64,000 bases of DNA from NCBI RefSeq assembly GCF_964186625.1, contig NZ_OZ075109.1:434001-498000 (forward strand), in the 5' to 3' direction. The position numbers and the translations under genes were made by a program. The DNA comes from Asticcacaulis sp. MM231 (GTDB taxonomy: Bacteria; Pseudomonadota; Alphaproteobacteria; Caulobacterales; Caulobacteraceae). Each line of letters opens with the position of its first letter. Positions within the stretch are counted from its first letter, which is position 1. The notes under the pieces were generated by a model. The model was not told the DNA's origin and searched no databases. It saw nothing but the letters and a program-made list of their open reading frames with translations. Positions 7,999 through 16,415 of this stretch are shown one piece after another.

Positions 7999-8976
7999 AT
8001 GCTGAAACCTCTCTCCCAATACCTCACCGAACAGACCGCGCCTGATCGTCTGCGCCAGTTGATCCTCGCCGTCGCGGACGCCTGCCGCGAGATCGGCCAC
8101 GCCGTCAACACCAGCGCCATCGACGGCGTGCAGGGGGCGCTCAATCAGGAAAACGTTCAGGGCGAGGTGCAGAAGCAACTCGACGTCATCGCTAATGACA
8201 TGATGCTCGAGGAAAAGCGCTGGAGCGGAGTGGATGGTCAAGGCTTGGTCGCCGCGCTCGTATCCGAGGAAATGGAAGAGATCTATCCGTTGAAAGGCGG
8301 AGACTTTTTGCTCGTGTTTGATCCGATCGATGGTTCCAGCAATGTCGATGTGAACGGCGTGGTTGGCACCATCTTCTCAATTCTGAAGGCACCAGTAGGT
8401 AAGGTGACCGAAGCCGATGTCCTGCAATCCGGCCGTCATCAGGTGGCGGCGGGCTATGCCATCTATGGTCCGCAAACGACCCTGGTGCTGTCGATCGGCA
8501 AGGGGGTTTCAGCCTTCTCGCTCGATCAAAAATCGGGCGACTGGCTAATGACCGTGCCTGCCATGACGATCCCCGCCGCGACGCGCGAATTCGCCATCAA
8601 CATGTCGAACCATCGTCACTGGGCCGCCCCGGTGCGTCGTTATATCGACGAATGTCTGGCCGGAAAAACCGGCCCGCGCGGCGCGGACTTCAATATGCGC
8701 TGGCTGGCCTCGATGGTGGGTGATGTGCACCGCGTGCTGACGCGCGGCGGCATTTTCATGTACCCGGTCGATAGCCGCAAGGGCATCGGCAAGTTGCGCC
8801 TGATGTATGAAGCCAATCCGATCGCCTTCCTGATCGAGCAGGCCGGCGGTGTGGCCACCGATGGCGTCAACCCGATCCTCGACATCGCGCCGGAGGCCCT
8901 GCATCAACGTGTGGGTGTTGTCTTGGGTTCGCGTGAGGAGGTCGAACGCGTGACGGCCTATCACAAAGAGGGCTGA
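7999..8976 (+). CDS. fbp: Fructose-1,6-bisphosphatase, class I
   Basis: 325 residues, close to the usual 330. It hydrolyses fructose-1,6-bisphosphate to fructose-6-phosphate in the cytoplasm, the key gluconeogenic phosphatase. The metal and phosphate site DPIDGSSN is at about residue 108, and further conserved blocks are [23 protein letters not shown] and [17 protein letters not shown]. Growth on hydroxyproline enters metabolism at 2-oxoglutarate and needs gluconeogenesis, so its place behind the hydroxyproline operon makes sense, although it may simply be a housekeeping neighbour. A 140-base gap with a structured repeat separates it from the peptidase gene. Confidence 0.95.
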   Translation: MLKPLSQYLTEQTAPDRLRQLILAVADACREIGHAVNTSAIDGVQGALNQENVQGEVQKQLDVIANDMMLEEKRWSGVDGQGLVAALVSEEMEEIYPLKGGDFLLVFDPIDGSSNVDVNGVVGTIFSILKAPVGKVTEADVLQSGRHQVAAGYAIYGPQTTLVLSIGKGVSAFSLDQKSGDWLMTVPAMTIPAATREFAINMSNHRHWAAPVRRYIDECLAGKTGPRGADFNMRWLASMVGDVHRVLTRGGIFMYPVDSRKGIGKLRLMYEANPIAFLIEQAGGVATDGVNPILDIAPEALHQRVGVVLGSREEVERVTAYHKEG

Positions 8977-8989
8977 TGGCTTGTGAAAA

Positions 8990-9019
8990 GTACTGACGAA
9001 GTGTATATTTTGTCAGTAC
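8990..9019. promoter_or_regulatory. Palindromic operator of the toxin-antitoxin operon
   Basis: GTACTGAC (8990-8997) and GTCAGTAC (9012-9019) form a perfect 8-base inverted repeat around a 14-base AT-rich spacer containing GTATATTTT. It lies just upstream of the antitoxin start at 9039, as expected for ribbon-helix-helix autoregulation. Confidence 0.65.
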
Positions 9020-9038
9020 CTTTTCCGGGAGCGCTATC

Positions 9039-9338
9039 ATGCCGAAAGATGCCGTTTTCACGATGAAGATAGAGCCTGAACTGCGCGAGGCCTTTATGGC
9101 GGAAGCGGCGGCTAGTCATAGGCCTGCGTCGCAAATCGTGCGCGAGGCCATGCGCGATTTCATCGACAAGCAGAAAAAGCAACGCGAATACGATGCGTGG
9201 TTTGTGGCGGAAATGGAAGAAGGGCTGCGCGAAGCCGATGATCCCGATACAGTCTGGAATTCGCATGAAGAGGTCAAGGCTGACATGGAGCGTCAGCGCC
9301 AGTCGCTCTTGGCACGCTTGAAGGCCTCTGGTGAATAA
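9039..9338 (+). CDS. Ribbon-helix-helix antitoxin (ParD/RelB-like)
   Basis: 99 residues. The N-terminal segment FTMKIEPELREAFMAEA, then SQIVREAMRDFIDK, has the beta-strand-helix-helix pattern of MetJ/Arc/CopG DNA-binding domains. The acidic C-terminal half would wrap and inhibit the toxin. The gene ends in TAATG, sharing one base with the toxin start, so the two are translationally coupled. A palindrome lies directly upstream, which fits autorepression. The pair sits between fbp and an unrelated convergent gene, typical of a mobile addiction cassette. Confidence 0.85.
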   Translation: MPKDAVFTMKIEPELREAFMAEAAASHRPASQIVREAMRDFIDKQKKQREYDAWFVAEMEEGLREADDPDTVWNSHEEVKADMERQRQSLLARLKASGE

Positions 9339-9610
9339 TGCGAATTGTCTGGACGGTGTCCGCCCGTCAGAAGCGCGACCAGGCGATCGAATATGTCGCG
9401 CAAGAAAGTTTGCGGGCAGCTTTCAACCAACTGAATGAAATAGAACTTCAGGCTGACCGCCTTCTCGAACATCCGAATATGGGGCGTCCAGGCAAAATAA
9501 GAGGCACGCGCGAGCTGGTTATTCGGCAGACGCCTTTTATCATCGGCTATCGGGTCAAGGGCGACGTCGTGCAAATCGTCCGCTTCTTGCACGGAGCCCA
9601 AAACCGTTAG
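9338..9610 (+). CDS. RelE/ParE-family toxin
   Basis: 90 residues with the compact RelE/ParE fold. The core segments VWTVSARQKRDQAIEYV, then ADRLLEHPNMGRPGKIRGTREL and a final strand IGYRVKGDVVQIVRFLHG match the family, including the basic R-G-R loop and the terminal RxxH-type segment. The target cannot be told from sequence: RelE types cut mRNA on the ribosome, ParE types inhibit gyrase. It is coupled to the antitoxin upstream. Its TAG overlaps the stop of the convergent metallopeptidase gene by 3 bases. Confidence 0.87.
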   Translation: MRIVWTVSARQKRDQAIEYVAQESLRAAFNQLNEIELQADRLLEHPNMGRPGKIRGTRELVIRQTPFIIGYRVKGDVVQIVRFLHGAQNR

Positions 9611-10557
9611 GAAAAACAATCGTCCTTCGCCTTGCCGCTGGCGTCGAGATTGATGTGCGCGCTATTCATGCGTGCCGGGTGTTTGTAATAGGCGTCGGCC
9701 GGAATGTGGTGATCTGGACGATAGACCTCGGCCAGCAGCGCATAGAGCTCTGCGTCATGCGCCTGGAAGTCTTCGGCATCGACCACCGTCAGGGTATCGG
9801 TGATATATGCCTTGTTGGAATTGAACCAGAACTGCGTGCCCTCGGCCCAGTATTCATCGAGCGTGTTTGCCATATAGGCGCCCTGCCACAAACGCTTGTC
9901 CTTGGCGTGGGCGTAGGCGGTTTCGACGCGCGCCGCCAGTGCCGGATCGGCGCTGCGGATGGCGTTGAAAATGCTGTGCGAAAACTCATGCACCAGAATG
10001 TTCTCGCCGTAATAGCGCGTGTCCGGCACGCCCAGAATATTCTCAGCCGCGCCGGTGGTATAGATACCGCCCATGCCGCGCGCGCGCGCAGCCCAGTAAT
10101 CGCGGTCGGATTGCAAACCTATGGTCTTAGCGTAATCGCGCACATCGCATTTCGACAGGCGCGGATCATCGATGGCCGGCTTCTTCCAGTCGCTCTGTTC
10201 CGGCAGATCGGTCGTGGTCTCGTCAATCGCCATAATGCCGACGCGCGCGCCATCGTGGACCAGTTGTTTGCGTATATCCGGCCGTTCCGACAGCATAAAG
10301 AGAAGGATATCGCGCGCGACCACGATGGCCGCATCGGGCACAGTCTGCGAGCCGATCACCGGGATGCCATCGGCGTCGCTATATTTCTGATAGAAGGGAT
10401 CGAGGTTCAGCGCGGCCGGCGGCGTCGTGATGACGCGCGCCTCCAGTGACGAAATTTCAGCCTTGCTCATTACTGAGCGTTCCGCCTCCGTGGCCAGGGC
10501 AACGGAGGGCAGAAGCGTGACAACGAGAGCAAAAAGCGCTCTACTCTTCATCGTCAT
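9607..10557 (-). CDS. Exported HExxH metallopeptidase-like protein
   Basis: About 316 residues with a Sec signal peptide (hydrophobic ALFALVVTLLPSVALA, cleavage after ALA). The zinc signature HEFSH is followed about 50 residues later by DEYWAEGTQFWF, giving the Glu expected of a gluzincin-type HExxH-E site. I do not recognise a named family with certainty. The start at 10557 overlaps the end of the DUF885 gene by 17 bases, so the two are translationally coupled. A peptidase role in the periplasm, perhaps on the glycopeptides discussed for this locus, is inference. Confidence 0.65.
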   Translation of the reverse strand: MTMKSRALFALVVTLLPSVALATEAERSVMSKAEISSLEARVITTPPAALNLDPFYQKYSDADGIPVIGSQTVPDAAIVVARDILLFMLSERPDIRKQLVHDGARVGIMAIDETTTDLPEQSDWKKPAIDDPRLSKCDVRDYAKTIGLQSDRDYWAARARGMGGIYTTGAAENILGVPDTRYYGENILVHEFSHSIFNAIRSADPALAARVETAYAHAKDKRLWQGAYMANTLDEYWAEGTQFWFNSNKAYITDTLTVVDAEDFQAHDAELYALLAEVYRPDHHIPADAYYKHPARMNSAHINLDASGKAKDDCFS

Positions 10558-12301
10558 AGGGGCCCTTGCCGCCTTCGGCGATGAAGCGGTCAATGCGAGC
10601 TTCCAGCACCGGCAGTGGCACCGATCCCAGTTCCAGCACGGCGTCATGGAACTTGCGGATATCGAACTTTTCGCCCAAAGCCACTTCAGCCTTGTGGCGG
10701 GCCTTCCAGATCGCCATTTCACCGAGATAGTAGCTGAGCGCCTGACCTGGCCAGGCGATATAGCGATCCACCTCGGTGGTCACCTCATGCTTTGAGAGGG
10801 CCGTGTTTTCTAGCAGGAAATTCTGCGCCTGTTCGCGCGTCCAGCCCTTGGCATGAATGCCGGTATCGACCACCAGGCGCGCCGCGCGCCACATCTGATA
10901 GCTCAGCATGCCGTACTGTTCGTAAGGCGTGTGATAGATGCCCATTTCGACGCCGAGGCGTTCGCTGTAAAGCGCCCAGCCTTCGCCATAGGCCGAGATA
11001 TAGGTGTATTGACGGAAGGGCGGCAGCGCCTTGTTTTCGGCAGCCAGCGGCATCTGCCAGGCATGGCCCGGCGCCGATTCATGCAGGGTGAGTGCGGGCA
11101 AGGAATAGAGCGGACGGGCCGGCAGGTTCCAGGTGTTGACCCAGTAGCCGCCAGGGCCGCCACGGCCGCCGGTGTAAAAGGGCGCGAGTTCCGGCGCCAC
11201 CGGAATGATGGCGAAGCGCGAACGCGGCATCCGGCCGAAATACTTGGCGGCCACGCCGTCGAATTCCTTGGCCGTCCAGGCGGCGCGATCGAGCAGGTCC
11301 TGCGGCTTGGTGACGTAGAATTGCGGGTCGGTGCGCAGGAAGTTGTTGAAGGCGGGCAGGTCGCCGTCGAACTTGACCTCGGTCTTGACGGCCTGCATCT
11401 CAGCCTTGATCTTGGCCACCTCATCGAGGCCGATCTGGTGAATTTGCTCCGGCGTCATATCGACCGTGGCGTATTCGTGCACTTGAGCCTGATAGAAGGC
11501 CTTGCCATTGGGCAGGTCGTAGGCGGCGATCGATTTGGTGGCGCCAGGGATATACTCTTCGCGCATGAATTTCAGCAGGGCCTTGTGCGCCGGCACGACC
11601 TTGTCGGTGATGGCGGCGGCGGCCAGTTTCTTGAGCTCGGCCTGCTTGTCCGCGGGGAGGGTGGCGGGCAGGGACTTGAACGGCAGGTAATAGATATTGT
11701 CTTCGAGGGTCTTGGCGTCCGTCACGCTGGTGATGGTCGCATCACGGCCTTGCAGCGAGATCTGCGGTAGGGTGAAGCCACGCTTCAGACCCGCGCGCAT
11801 GTTGTCTGTGTTGTCCTTGAAGTAGCGCGGGATATCCCCCAGTTGCGCGATGTAATTGCGATAGTCCTGCTCGGTGCGGAAGCTGCCGCGTGCCATGCCC
11901 GACAGGTCACCCCAGAAGGAGGTGTCGCCGGTCAGCGGTCGCTCGTAAAGCTTGAAGGTCTGGCCGGCGATGAGGGTCTCGATCTGGAAACGATAGACCT
12001 GATAATTCTCTAGCGCACGCGGCGACAGCGCTTTAGTGTCAACCCCATCAAGTTGTTTCAGCACGTCCTGCCAGTAGGCAAGCTTGGCGTCCTGCGCTTT
12101 TTTGGAAACATCTGGCAGGTGAGGCGCCACATCGCCCGACGGGCTGTCCTCATTGGCGGCTTCCTGCTTGCTACGCCAGTCCCATTCAGTCTTATATATC
12201 GTCTCGAACTTTTGATCCGTAGCGGCGTCGGCGAAGGCGGGCGCCGTGCTTAAGGTGGATAGGACGATGGCCATGGCGGTGGCGCGCAGAAGGGCTTTCA
12301 T
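10541..12301 (-). CDS. DUF885-family exported protein, probable metallopeptidase-like hydrolase
   Basis: 586 residues with a Sec signal peptide (AMAIVLSTLSTAPAFA). It belongs to the DUF885 family, whose members look like zinc peptidases but are mostly untested. The conserved HESAPGHAWQ is near residue 405, followed by YGEGWALYSERLG, which supplies the expected Glu, and by IAWPGQALSYYLGE. The ATG at 12301 starts the signal peptide, and the frame to 12394 would run across the promoter. It is divergent from the GH127 gene, with TATACAGTATA at 12354 in the shared gap, and it leads a two-gene operon with the HExxH protein. Confidence 0.82.
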   Translation of the reverse strand: MKALLRATAMAIVLSTLSTAPAFADAATDQKFETIYKTEWDWRSKQEAANEDSPSGDVAPHLPDVSKKAQDAKLAYWQDVLKQLDGVDTKALSPRALENYQVYRFQIETLIAGQTFKLYERPLTGDTSFWGDLSGMARGSFRTEQDYRNYIAQLGDIPRYFKDNTDNMRAGLKRGFTLPQISLQGRDATITSVTDAKTLEDNIYYLPFKSLPATLPADKQAELKKLAAAAITDKVVPAHKALLKFMREEYIPGATKSIAAYDLPNGKAFYQAQVHEYATVDMTPEQIHQIGLDEVAKIKAEMQAVKTEVKFDGDLPAFNNFLRTDPQFYVTKPQDLLDRAAWTAKEFDGVAAKYFGRMPRSRFAIIPVAPELAPFYTGGRGGPGGYWVNTWNLPARPLYSLPALTLHESAPGHAWQMPLAAENKALPPFRQYTYISAYGEGWALYSERLGVEMGIYHTPYEQYGMLSYQMWRAARLVVDTGIHAKGWTREQAQNFLLENTALSKHEVTTEVDRYIAWPGQALSYYLGEMAIWKARHKAEVALGEKFDIRKFHDAVLELGSVPLPVLEARIDRFIAEGGKGPYDDEE

Positions 12302-12353
12302 CAGGGAATTACCTCGGTTCAAAAGACACGTATCTGGTGTTGCAAGAGAATTG

Positions 12354-12364
12354 TATACAGTATA
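12354..12364. promoter_or_regulatory. Operator candidate TATACAGTATA between DUF885 and GH127 genes
   Basis: A perfect TATAC-N-GTATA palindrome lies 53 bases upstream of the DUF885 start and 45 bases upstream of the preferred GH127 start. It is identical except at the central base to the palindromes at 5364 and 20793, linking these promoters to the hydroxyproline genes. Confidence 0.62.
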
Positions 12365-12408
12365 ATAATTTCGGTGCAACCGTTCCAATGACAAAAACGA
12401 GGCCGTTC

Positions 12409-14841
12409 ATGACCCGCTCAATGCCACACAGTGCAGCCACCGTCGACCGCCGTTTCCTCTTCCGTACCGCCGCTGCGGGCACCCTGCTCAGCAGCCTTTC
12501 AGGCACCGCCTTCGCCAAGACGGGCGACGCAGTTCTGCCCGCCATGGCGCAACCGGTGCCGATGCAGGATGTACGCCTGACACCTTCGCCTTTTTACGAT
12601 GCCATCGAGGCCAACACAAAATACCTTACCTATCTGTCGGCCGATCGCTTCTTACATAATTACCATAAGTTCGCCGGTCTGCCGGTCAAGGGTGAACTTT
12701 ATGGTGGCTGGGAATCGGACACCATCGCGGGCGAGGGGCTTGGCCATTACTTAAGCGCCCTGTCGTTGATGTACGCCCAGACCGGCAATCCGGAATGCAA
12801 GGCGCGCGTCGACTATATCGTCGATGAACTGGCCAAGGTGCAGGCCGCCCAAGGCGACGGCTACACCGGCGCCATTATGAGAAAGCGCAAGGACGGCAGT
12901 CTGGTCGATGGCAAGGAAATCTTTCCGGAAATCATGGCGGGTGATATTCGCTCGGCTGGTTTCGACCTCAACGGTGCCTGGTCGCCCTTCTACAGCCTGC
13001 ATAAGCTGTTTGCCGGCCTGCTCGATGCCGATAAGTTCTGCGGTAACAAGAAGGCCATCACGGTGGCGGTCGGCTTCGGCGGCTATATCGAGAAGGTCTT
13101 CAACGCGCTTGATGACGCGCAGACCCAGAAGATGCTCAACTGCGAATACGGTGGGCTCAACGAATCCTTCGCCGAACTTTACAGCCGGACAAAGGACCCG
13201 CGCTGGCTCAAGCTTTCCGAGCGTATCTACGATAATAAGGTGCTCGATCCACTAAAGGCTGGCGAGGACAAACTGGCCAATTTCCACGCTAATACCCAGG
13301 TCCCGAAGGTGATCGCGCTGGCGCGGCTCTATGAACTGACCGGCAAGCCCGAAGACGCTAAGGCCGCGTCCTTCTTCTGGCAGCGCGTCACCCAGCACCA
13401 TTCGTTCGTCATCGGCGGCAATGCCGACCGTGAATATTTCTTCGAGCCGGATACGATCGCGACCCATATCACCGAGCAGACCTGCGAAAGCTGCAACACC
13501 TACAACATGCTGAAGCTGACGCGCCACCTCTATAGCTGGTCGCCGGACGCGGCCTATTTCGACTATTACGAGCGCGCCCATCTCAATCATATTCTGGCGC
13601 ATCAGAACCCGAAGACCGGCATGTTCACCTATATGATGCCGCTGATGTCGGGCACGGCGCGTGAATACTCCTCACCGGACAATGATTTCTGGTGCTGCGT
13701 GCTGTCGGGCATAGAGAGCCACTCCAAGCATGGCGACTCGATCTACTGGGAGCAGCCAAATACACTGAATCCGACCCTGTTCGTCAACCTGTTCATCCCG
13801 TCGAAGCTGAACTGGACGGCGCAAAAGGCCGCGTTCGAACTGACGACGAAATACCCTTATGAGGGTCATATCGCTTTCAAAGTCAGCCAGCTTTCCGGCG
13901 CCAAAGCCTTCACCGTCGCCGTGCGGATTCCGGCATGGGCCAAGTCGTCCACCCTGCTTGTCAATGGCAAGCCGGCCCTGGCAAAAACGGCAAAAGGTTA
14001 CGCCCTGATCCATCGCAAGTGGCGCGCCGGCGACGTGGTGACGCTCGACCTGCCGCTCGATCTGCGTTTTGAGCACACAGCCGGCGACGATAAGGTCGTA
14101 GCCCTGCTGCGTGGCCCGATGGTTATGGCGGCCGATCTCGGCGCGGCCAGTGATGATTGGCAGGGTGATGCACCGGCCCTGGTTGGTGCGGATCTGCTGG
14201 CCGGCATTACGCCGGTCTCGATAGAGCAGGCGGTTTACAAGACCAACGGCATTGGCCGTCCGGGCGACATGACCTTCAAGCCCTTCTATGCGCAATATGA
14301 GCGCCGCAACGCCGTCTATTTCAGCAAATACAACGACTCAGAATGGGCGACGGCACAGGTGGCCTATACCGCCGAGCAGGCCCGTCTCAAGGACGAGGCG
14401 GCGCGTTCGGTCGATGTGATGCACCTTGGCGAAATGCAGCCCGAGCGTGACCACAATCTGAAATCGGATATCTCGTTCCCGGTCGTCTATCGTGGCCGTC
14501 AGGGCCGCGACGCCCGCACACTTGGCTTCTTCTCGTTCGAAATGAAGACGCAACGCGACGGCAAGGACGTGGGACCTCTGATCCTGCAGGCGACCTATTG
14601 GGGTTCGGAAAACAACCGCGTGTTTGACATTCTGGTCGATGGCGTCACCATTGCCCACGAACGACTGACCGGCCGCCAGCCCGGCGCCTGGATCGACATC
14701 AACTATCCGATCCCGCTTGAACTAACCAAGGGCAAGGCCAAGGTGACGATCAAGTTCGATCCGAAGGAAGGCAAGACCGCCGGTCCGGTCTTCGGCGTCA
14801 AGCTCTTTACCGCCGCTGCCAATACGGGGACCGCCGCATGA
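12409..14841 (+). CDS. GH127 beta-L-arabinofuranosidase, Tat-exported
   Basis: About 810 residues. The leader DRRFLFRTAAAG with a hydrophobic stretch resembles a Tat signal. The (alpha/alpha)6 barrel of former DUF1680 follows, with the Cys-zinc active site visible: Glu360 and Cys362 in ESCNTYNMLK, and Cys429-Cys430 in WCCVLSGIE. These match the E-x-C and CC of the characterised Bifidobacterium HypBA1, which releases beta-1,2-linked L-arabinofuranose from hydroxyproline-linked oligosaccharides. A beta-sandwich C-terminal part follows. The ATG at 12409 has GAGG at 6 bases; 12388 is an alternative without one. The stop overlaps the GH43 start (ATGA). Confidence 0.9.
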   Translation: MTRSMPHSAATVDRRFLFRTAAAGTLLSSLSGTAFAKTGDAVLPAMAQPVPMQDVRLTPSPFYDAIEANTKYLTYLSADRFLHNYHKFAGLPVKGELYGGWESDTIAGEGLGHYLSALSLMYAQTGNPECKARVDYIVDELAKVQAAQGDGYTGAIMRKRKDGSLVDGKEIFPEIMAGDIRSAGFDLNGAWSPFYSLHKLFAGLLDADKFCGNKKAITVAVGFGGYIEKVFNALDDAQTQKMLNCEYGGLNESFAELYSRTKDPRWLKLSERIYDNKVLDPLKAGEDKLANFHANTQVPKVIALARLYELTGKPEDAKAASFFWQRVTQHHSFVIGGNADREYFFEPDTIATHITEQTCESCNTYNMLKLTRHLYSWSPDAAYFDYYERAHLNHILAHQNPKTGMFTYMMPLMSGTAREYSSPDNDFWCCVLSGIESHSKHGDSIYWEQPNTLNPTLFVNLFIPSKLNWTAQKAAFELTTKYPYEGHIAFKVSQLSGAKAFTVAVRIPAWAKSSTLLVNGKPALAKTAKGYALIHRKWRAGDVVTLDLPLDLRFEHTAGDDKVVALLRGPMVMAADLGAASDDWQGDAPALVGADLLAGITPVSIEQAVYKTNGIGRPGDMTFKPFYAQYERRNAVYFSKYNDSEWATAQVAYTAEQARLKDEAARSVDVMHLGEMQPERDHNLKSDISFPVVYRGRQGRDARTLGFFSFEMKTQRDGKDVGPLILQATYWGSENNRVFDILVDGVTIAHERLTGRQPGAWIDINYPIPLELTKGKAKVTIKFDPKEGKTAGPVFGVKLFTAAANTGTAA

Positions 14842-16415
14842 AGCGCCTGATCCCTGCGCTTTGCGCCTTGCCGCTTTTGCTCGCCTGCGCCCACGCGCAA
14901 ACGTCTTCTGATTGGGAAACGATCAAGGCGGCCTCCAACCCGATCCTGCCCGATGGCAAGGACTACACGACCGATCCGGCGCCTTTCGTCGCCAATGGCA
15001 AACTGTACATCCTGACGGGCCGCGATACTGCGGCACCGGGCGTCAACGACTTCATCATGCCGGAATGGCAGATGCTGGAGACCGACGATCCGGCGTCCGG
15101 CACGTGGCGGCACAATCCGCATTTCATGCGACCGGAAGCGGTGTTCAAATGGGCGACCGCGGCGCGTGCCTACGGCGCCCAGATCGTACAGGGTCCCGAT
15201 AAGCGCTATTACATGTACGCCCCCGTTATCGAGGCCGACAGCAAGAACAAAGATGCTTTTTCCATTGGTGTGGCCGTCTCCGACGGTCCCGAAGGTCCGT
15301 GGATCGATGCCCACCCGTCCGGTCCGATCGTGTCGCAATCCGTGCCGGTGGCCAACGATATCCAGAACATCGATCCGACCGTTCTGATCGATGACGACGG
15401 TCGCATCTATTTTTACTGGGGCACGTTTGGCCGCCTGAAAGGCGTCGAGCTTGAGAAGGACATGATGACCTTCAAGGGCAAGACCGTCGATGTCAGCACG
15501 CTTAAGGGATTCTTCGAGGCGCCTTGGCTCTTCAAGCGCAACGGCACCTATTATATGATGTATGCCGGCAATACGGCGGGCCCGGAGTCCGAATGCACCG
15601 AGGCTGTCTATTACGCCTGTCAGGCCTATGGCACAGCGAAATCACCGCTCGGTCCCTGGACCTATCAGGGCGTGTTGCTCGATCCGGTATCCTCCACCAC
15701 CTCGCACGCCGGCATCGTCCAGTTCAAGGACAAGTGGTACATCGCCTACCACAATGCCGACGCCAAGGGCGGCGATCACTTCCGCCGCAGTGTCTCGCTC
15801 GACGAGGTCAAGTGGGACGACAGCGTAACGCCAGCGCGTATCGAGTTGGTCGAGCCGACCCATCCGCCAGCAGGCGCCCCCGTACCGACGCGCAATATTG
15901 CGCCCGCCGCCCGCATCGTGGCGTCCAACTCGCCGGTGCCGGTGCAGTACTGGATACGTGCGCTGAATGACGGCAAGGTACATGAAAATCCGCTGCCGCC
16001 CGATACCTGGGGAACCTGGTCGCCAAACAATCCAAAGCAGCAGTGGGTCGTCTACCAGTGGGAACAGCCGCTCAAGTTCAACGGCTCACGCATCCAGTTC
16101 TGGAATGACCAGCCAGCCGGCTCCGGTGTTGGGGTCGCGCCGCCGAAAGACTGGCATATCGAATACTGGAATGAAAAAGCCTGGGTGCCGGTTACGAACG
16201 CCAGCGCGTACGGCACATCCAACGAAGGCTTCAACGCGGTCAGCTTTGATACGGTGACGACACGCTGTCTGCGGGCGGTGTTCGATGCCTCAACCGATGG
16301 GAAGACCTATGCCGCCGTGGCCGCGCAGGAATGGGAAGCTTTGTATCCTAAGCCTGTCCTAGTCGAAGCCGCTGATACCAAGGAGCCAGCGTCGCCGGTC
16401 TGTGCTGCCAATTAA
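14838..16415 (+). CDS. GH43-family glycosidase with C-terminal beta-sandwich domain, exported
   Basis: 525 residues. The leader ends in LLLACAHAQ; LLAC may be a lipobox, otherwise a Sec site follows AHA. A five-bladed propeller carries the catalytic acids Asp49 (TDPAPF), Asp179 (NIDPTVL) and Glu227 (FFEAPWLF). Residues from about 350 form a discoidin- or carbohydrate-binding-like module ending in AAQEWEAL. GH43 enzymes act mostly on alpha-L-arabinofuranosides or beta-xylosides. It is coupled by ATGA to the GH127 gene. In Bifidobacterium a GH43 (HypAA) removes the terminal alpha-1,3-arabinose of the extensin side chain before GH127, so the same division of work is plausible here. Subfamily is not determined. 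Confidence 0.85.
   Translation: MKRLIPALCALPLLLACAHAQTSSDWETIKAASNPILPDGKDYTTDPAPFVANGKLYILTGRDTAAPGVNDFIMPEWQMLETDDPASGTWRHNPHFMRPEAVFKWATAARAYGAQIVQGPDKRYYMYAPVIEADSKNKDAFSIGVAVSDGPEGPWIDAHPSGPIVSQSVPVANDIQNIDPTVLIDDDGRIYFYWGTFGRLKGVELEKDMMTFKGKTVDVSTLKGFFEAPWLFKRNGTYYMMYAGNTAGPESECTEAVYYACQAYGTAKSPLGPWTYQGVLLDPVSSTTSHAGIVQFKDKWYIAYHNADAKGGDHFRRSVSLDEVKWDDSVTPARIELVEPTHPPAGAPVPTRNIAPAARIVASNSPVPVQYWIRALNDGKVHENPLPPDTWGTWSPNNPKQQWVVYQWEQPLKFNGSRIQFWNDQPAGSGVGVAPPKDWHIEYWNEKAWVPVTNASAYGTSNEGFNAVSFDTVTTRCLRAVFDASTDGKTYAAVAAQEWEALYPKPVLVEAADTKEPASPVCAAN

Noticed and set aside
8990..9019. GTATA in the toxin-antitoxin operator as another TATACNGTATA site
   Set aside because: The spacer holds only GTATAT without the second arm; the inverted repeat there is GTACTGAC/GTCAGTAC, a different motif.
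10853..11770. 305-residue plus-strand ORF
   Set aside because: Antisense to the DUF885 gene, with no motif or start signal.
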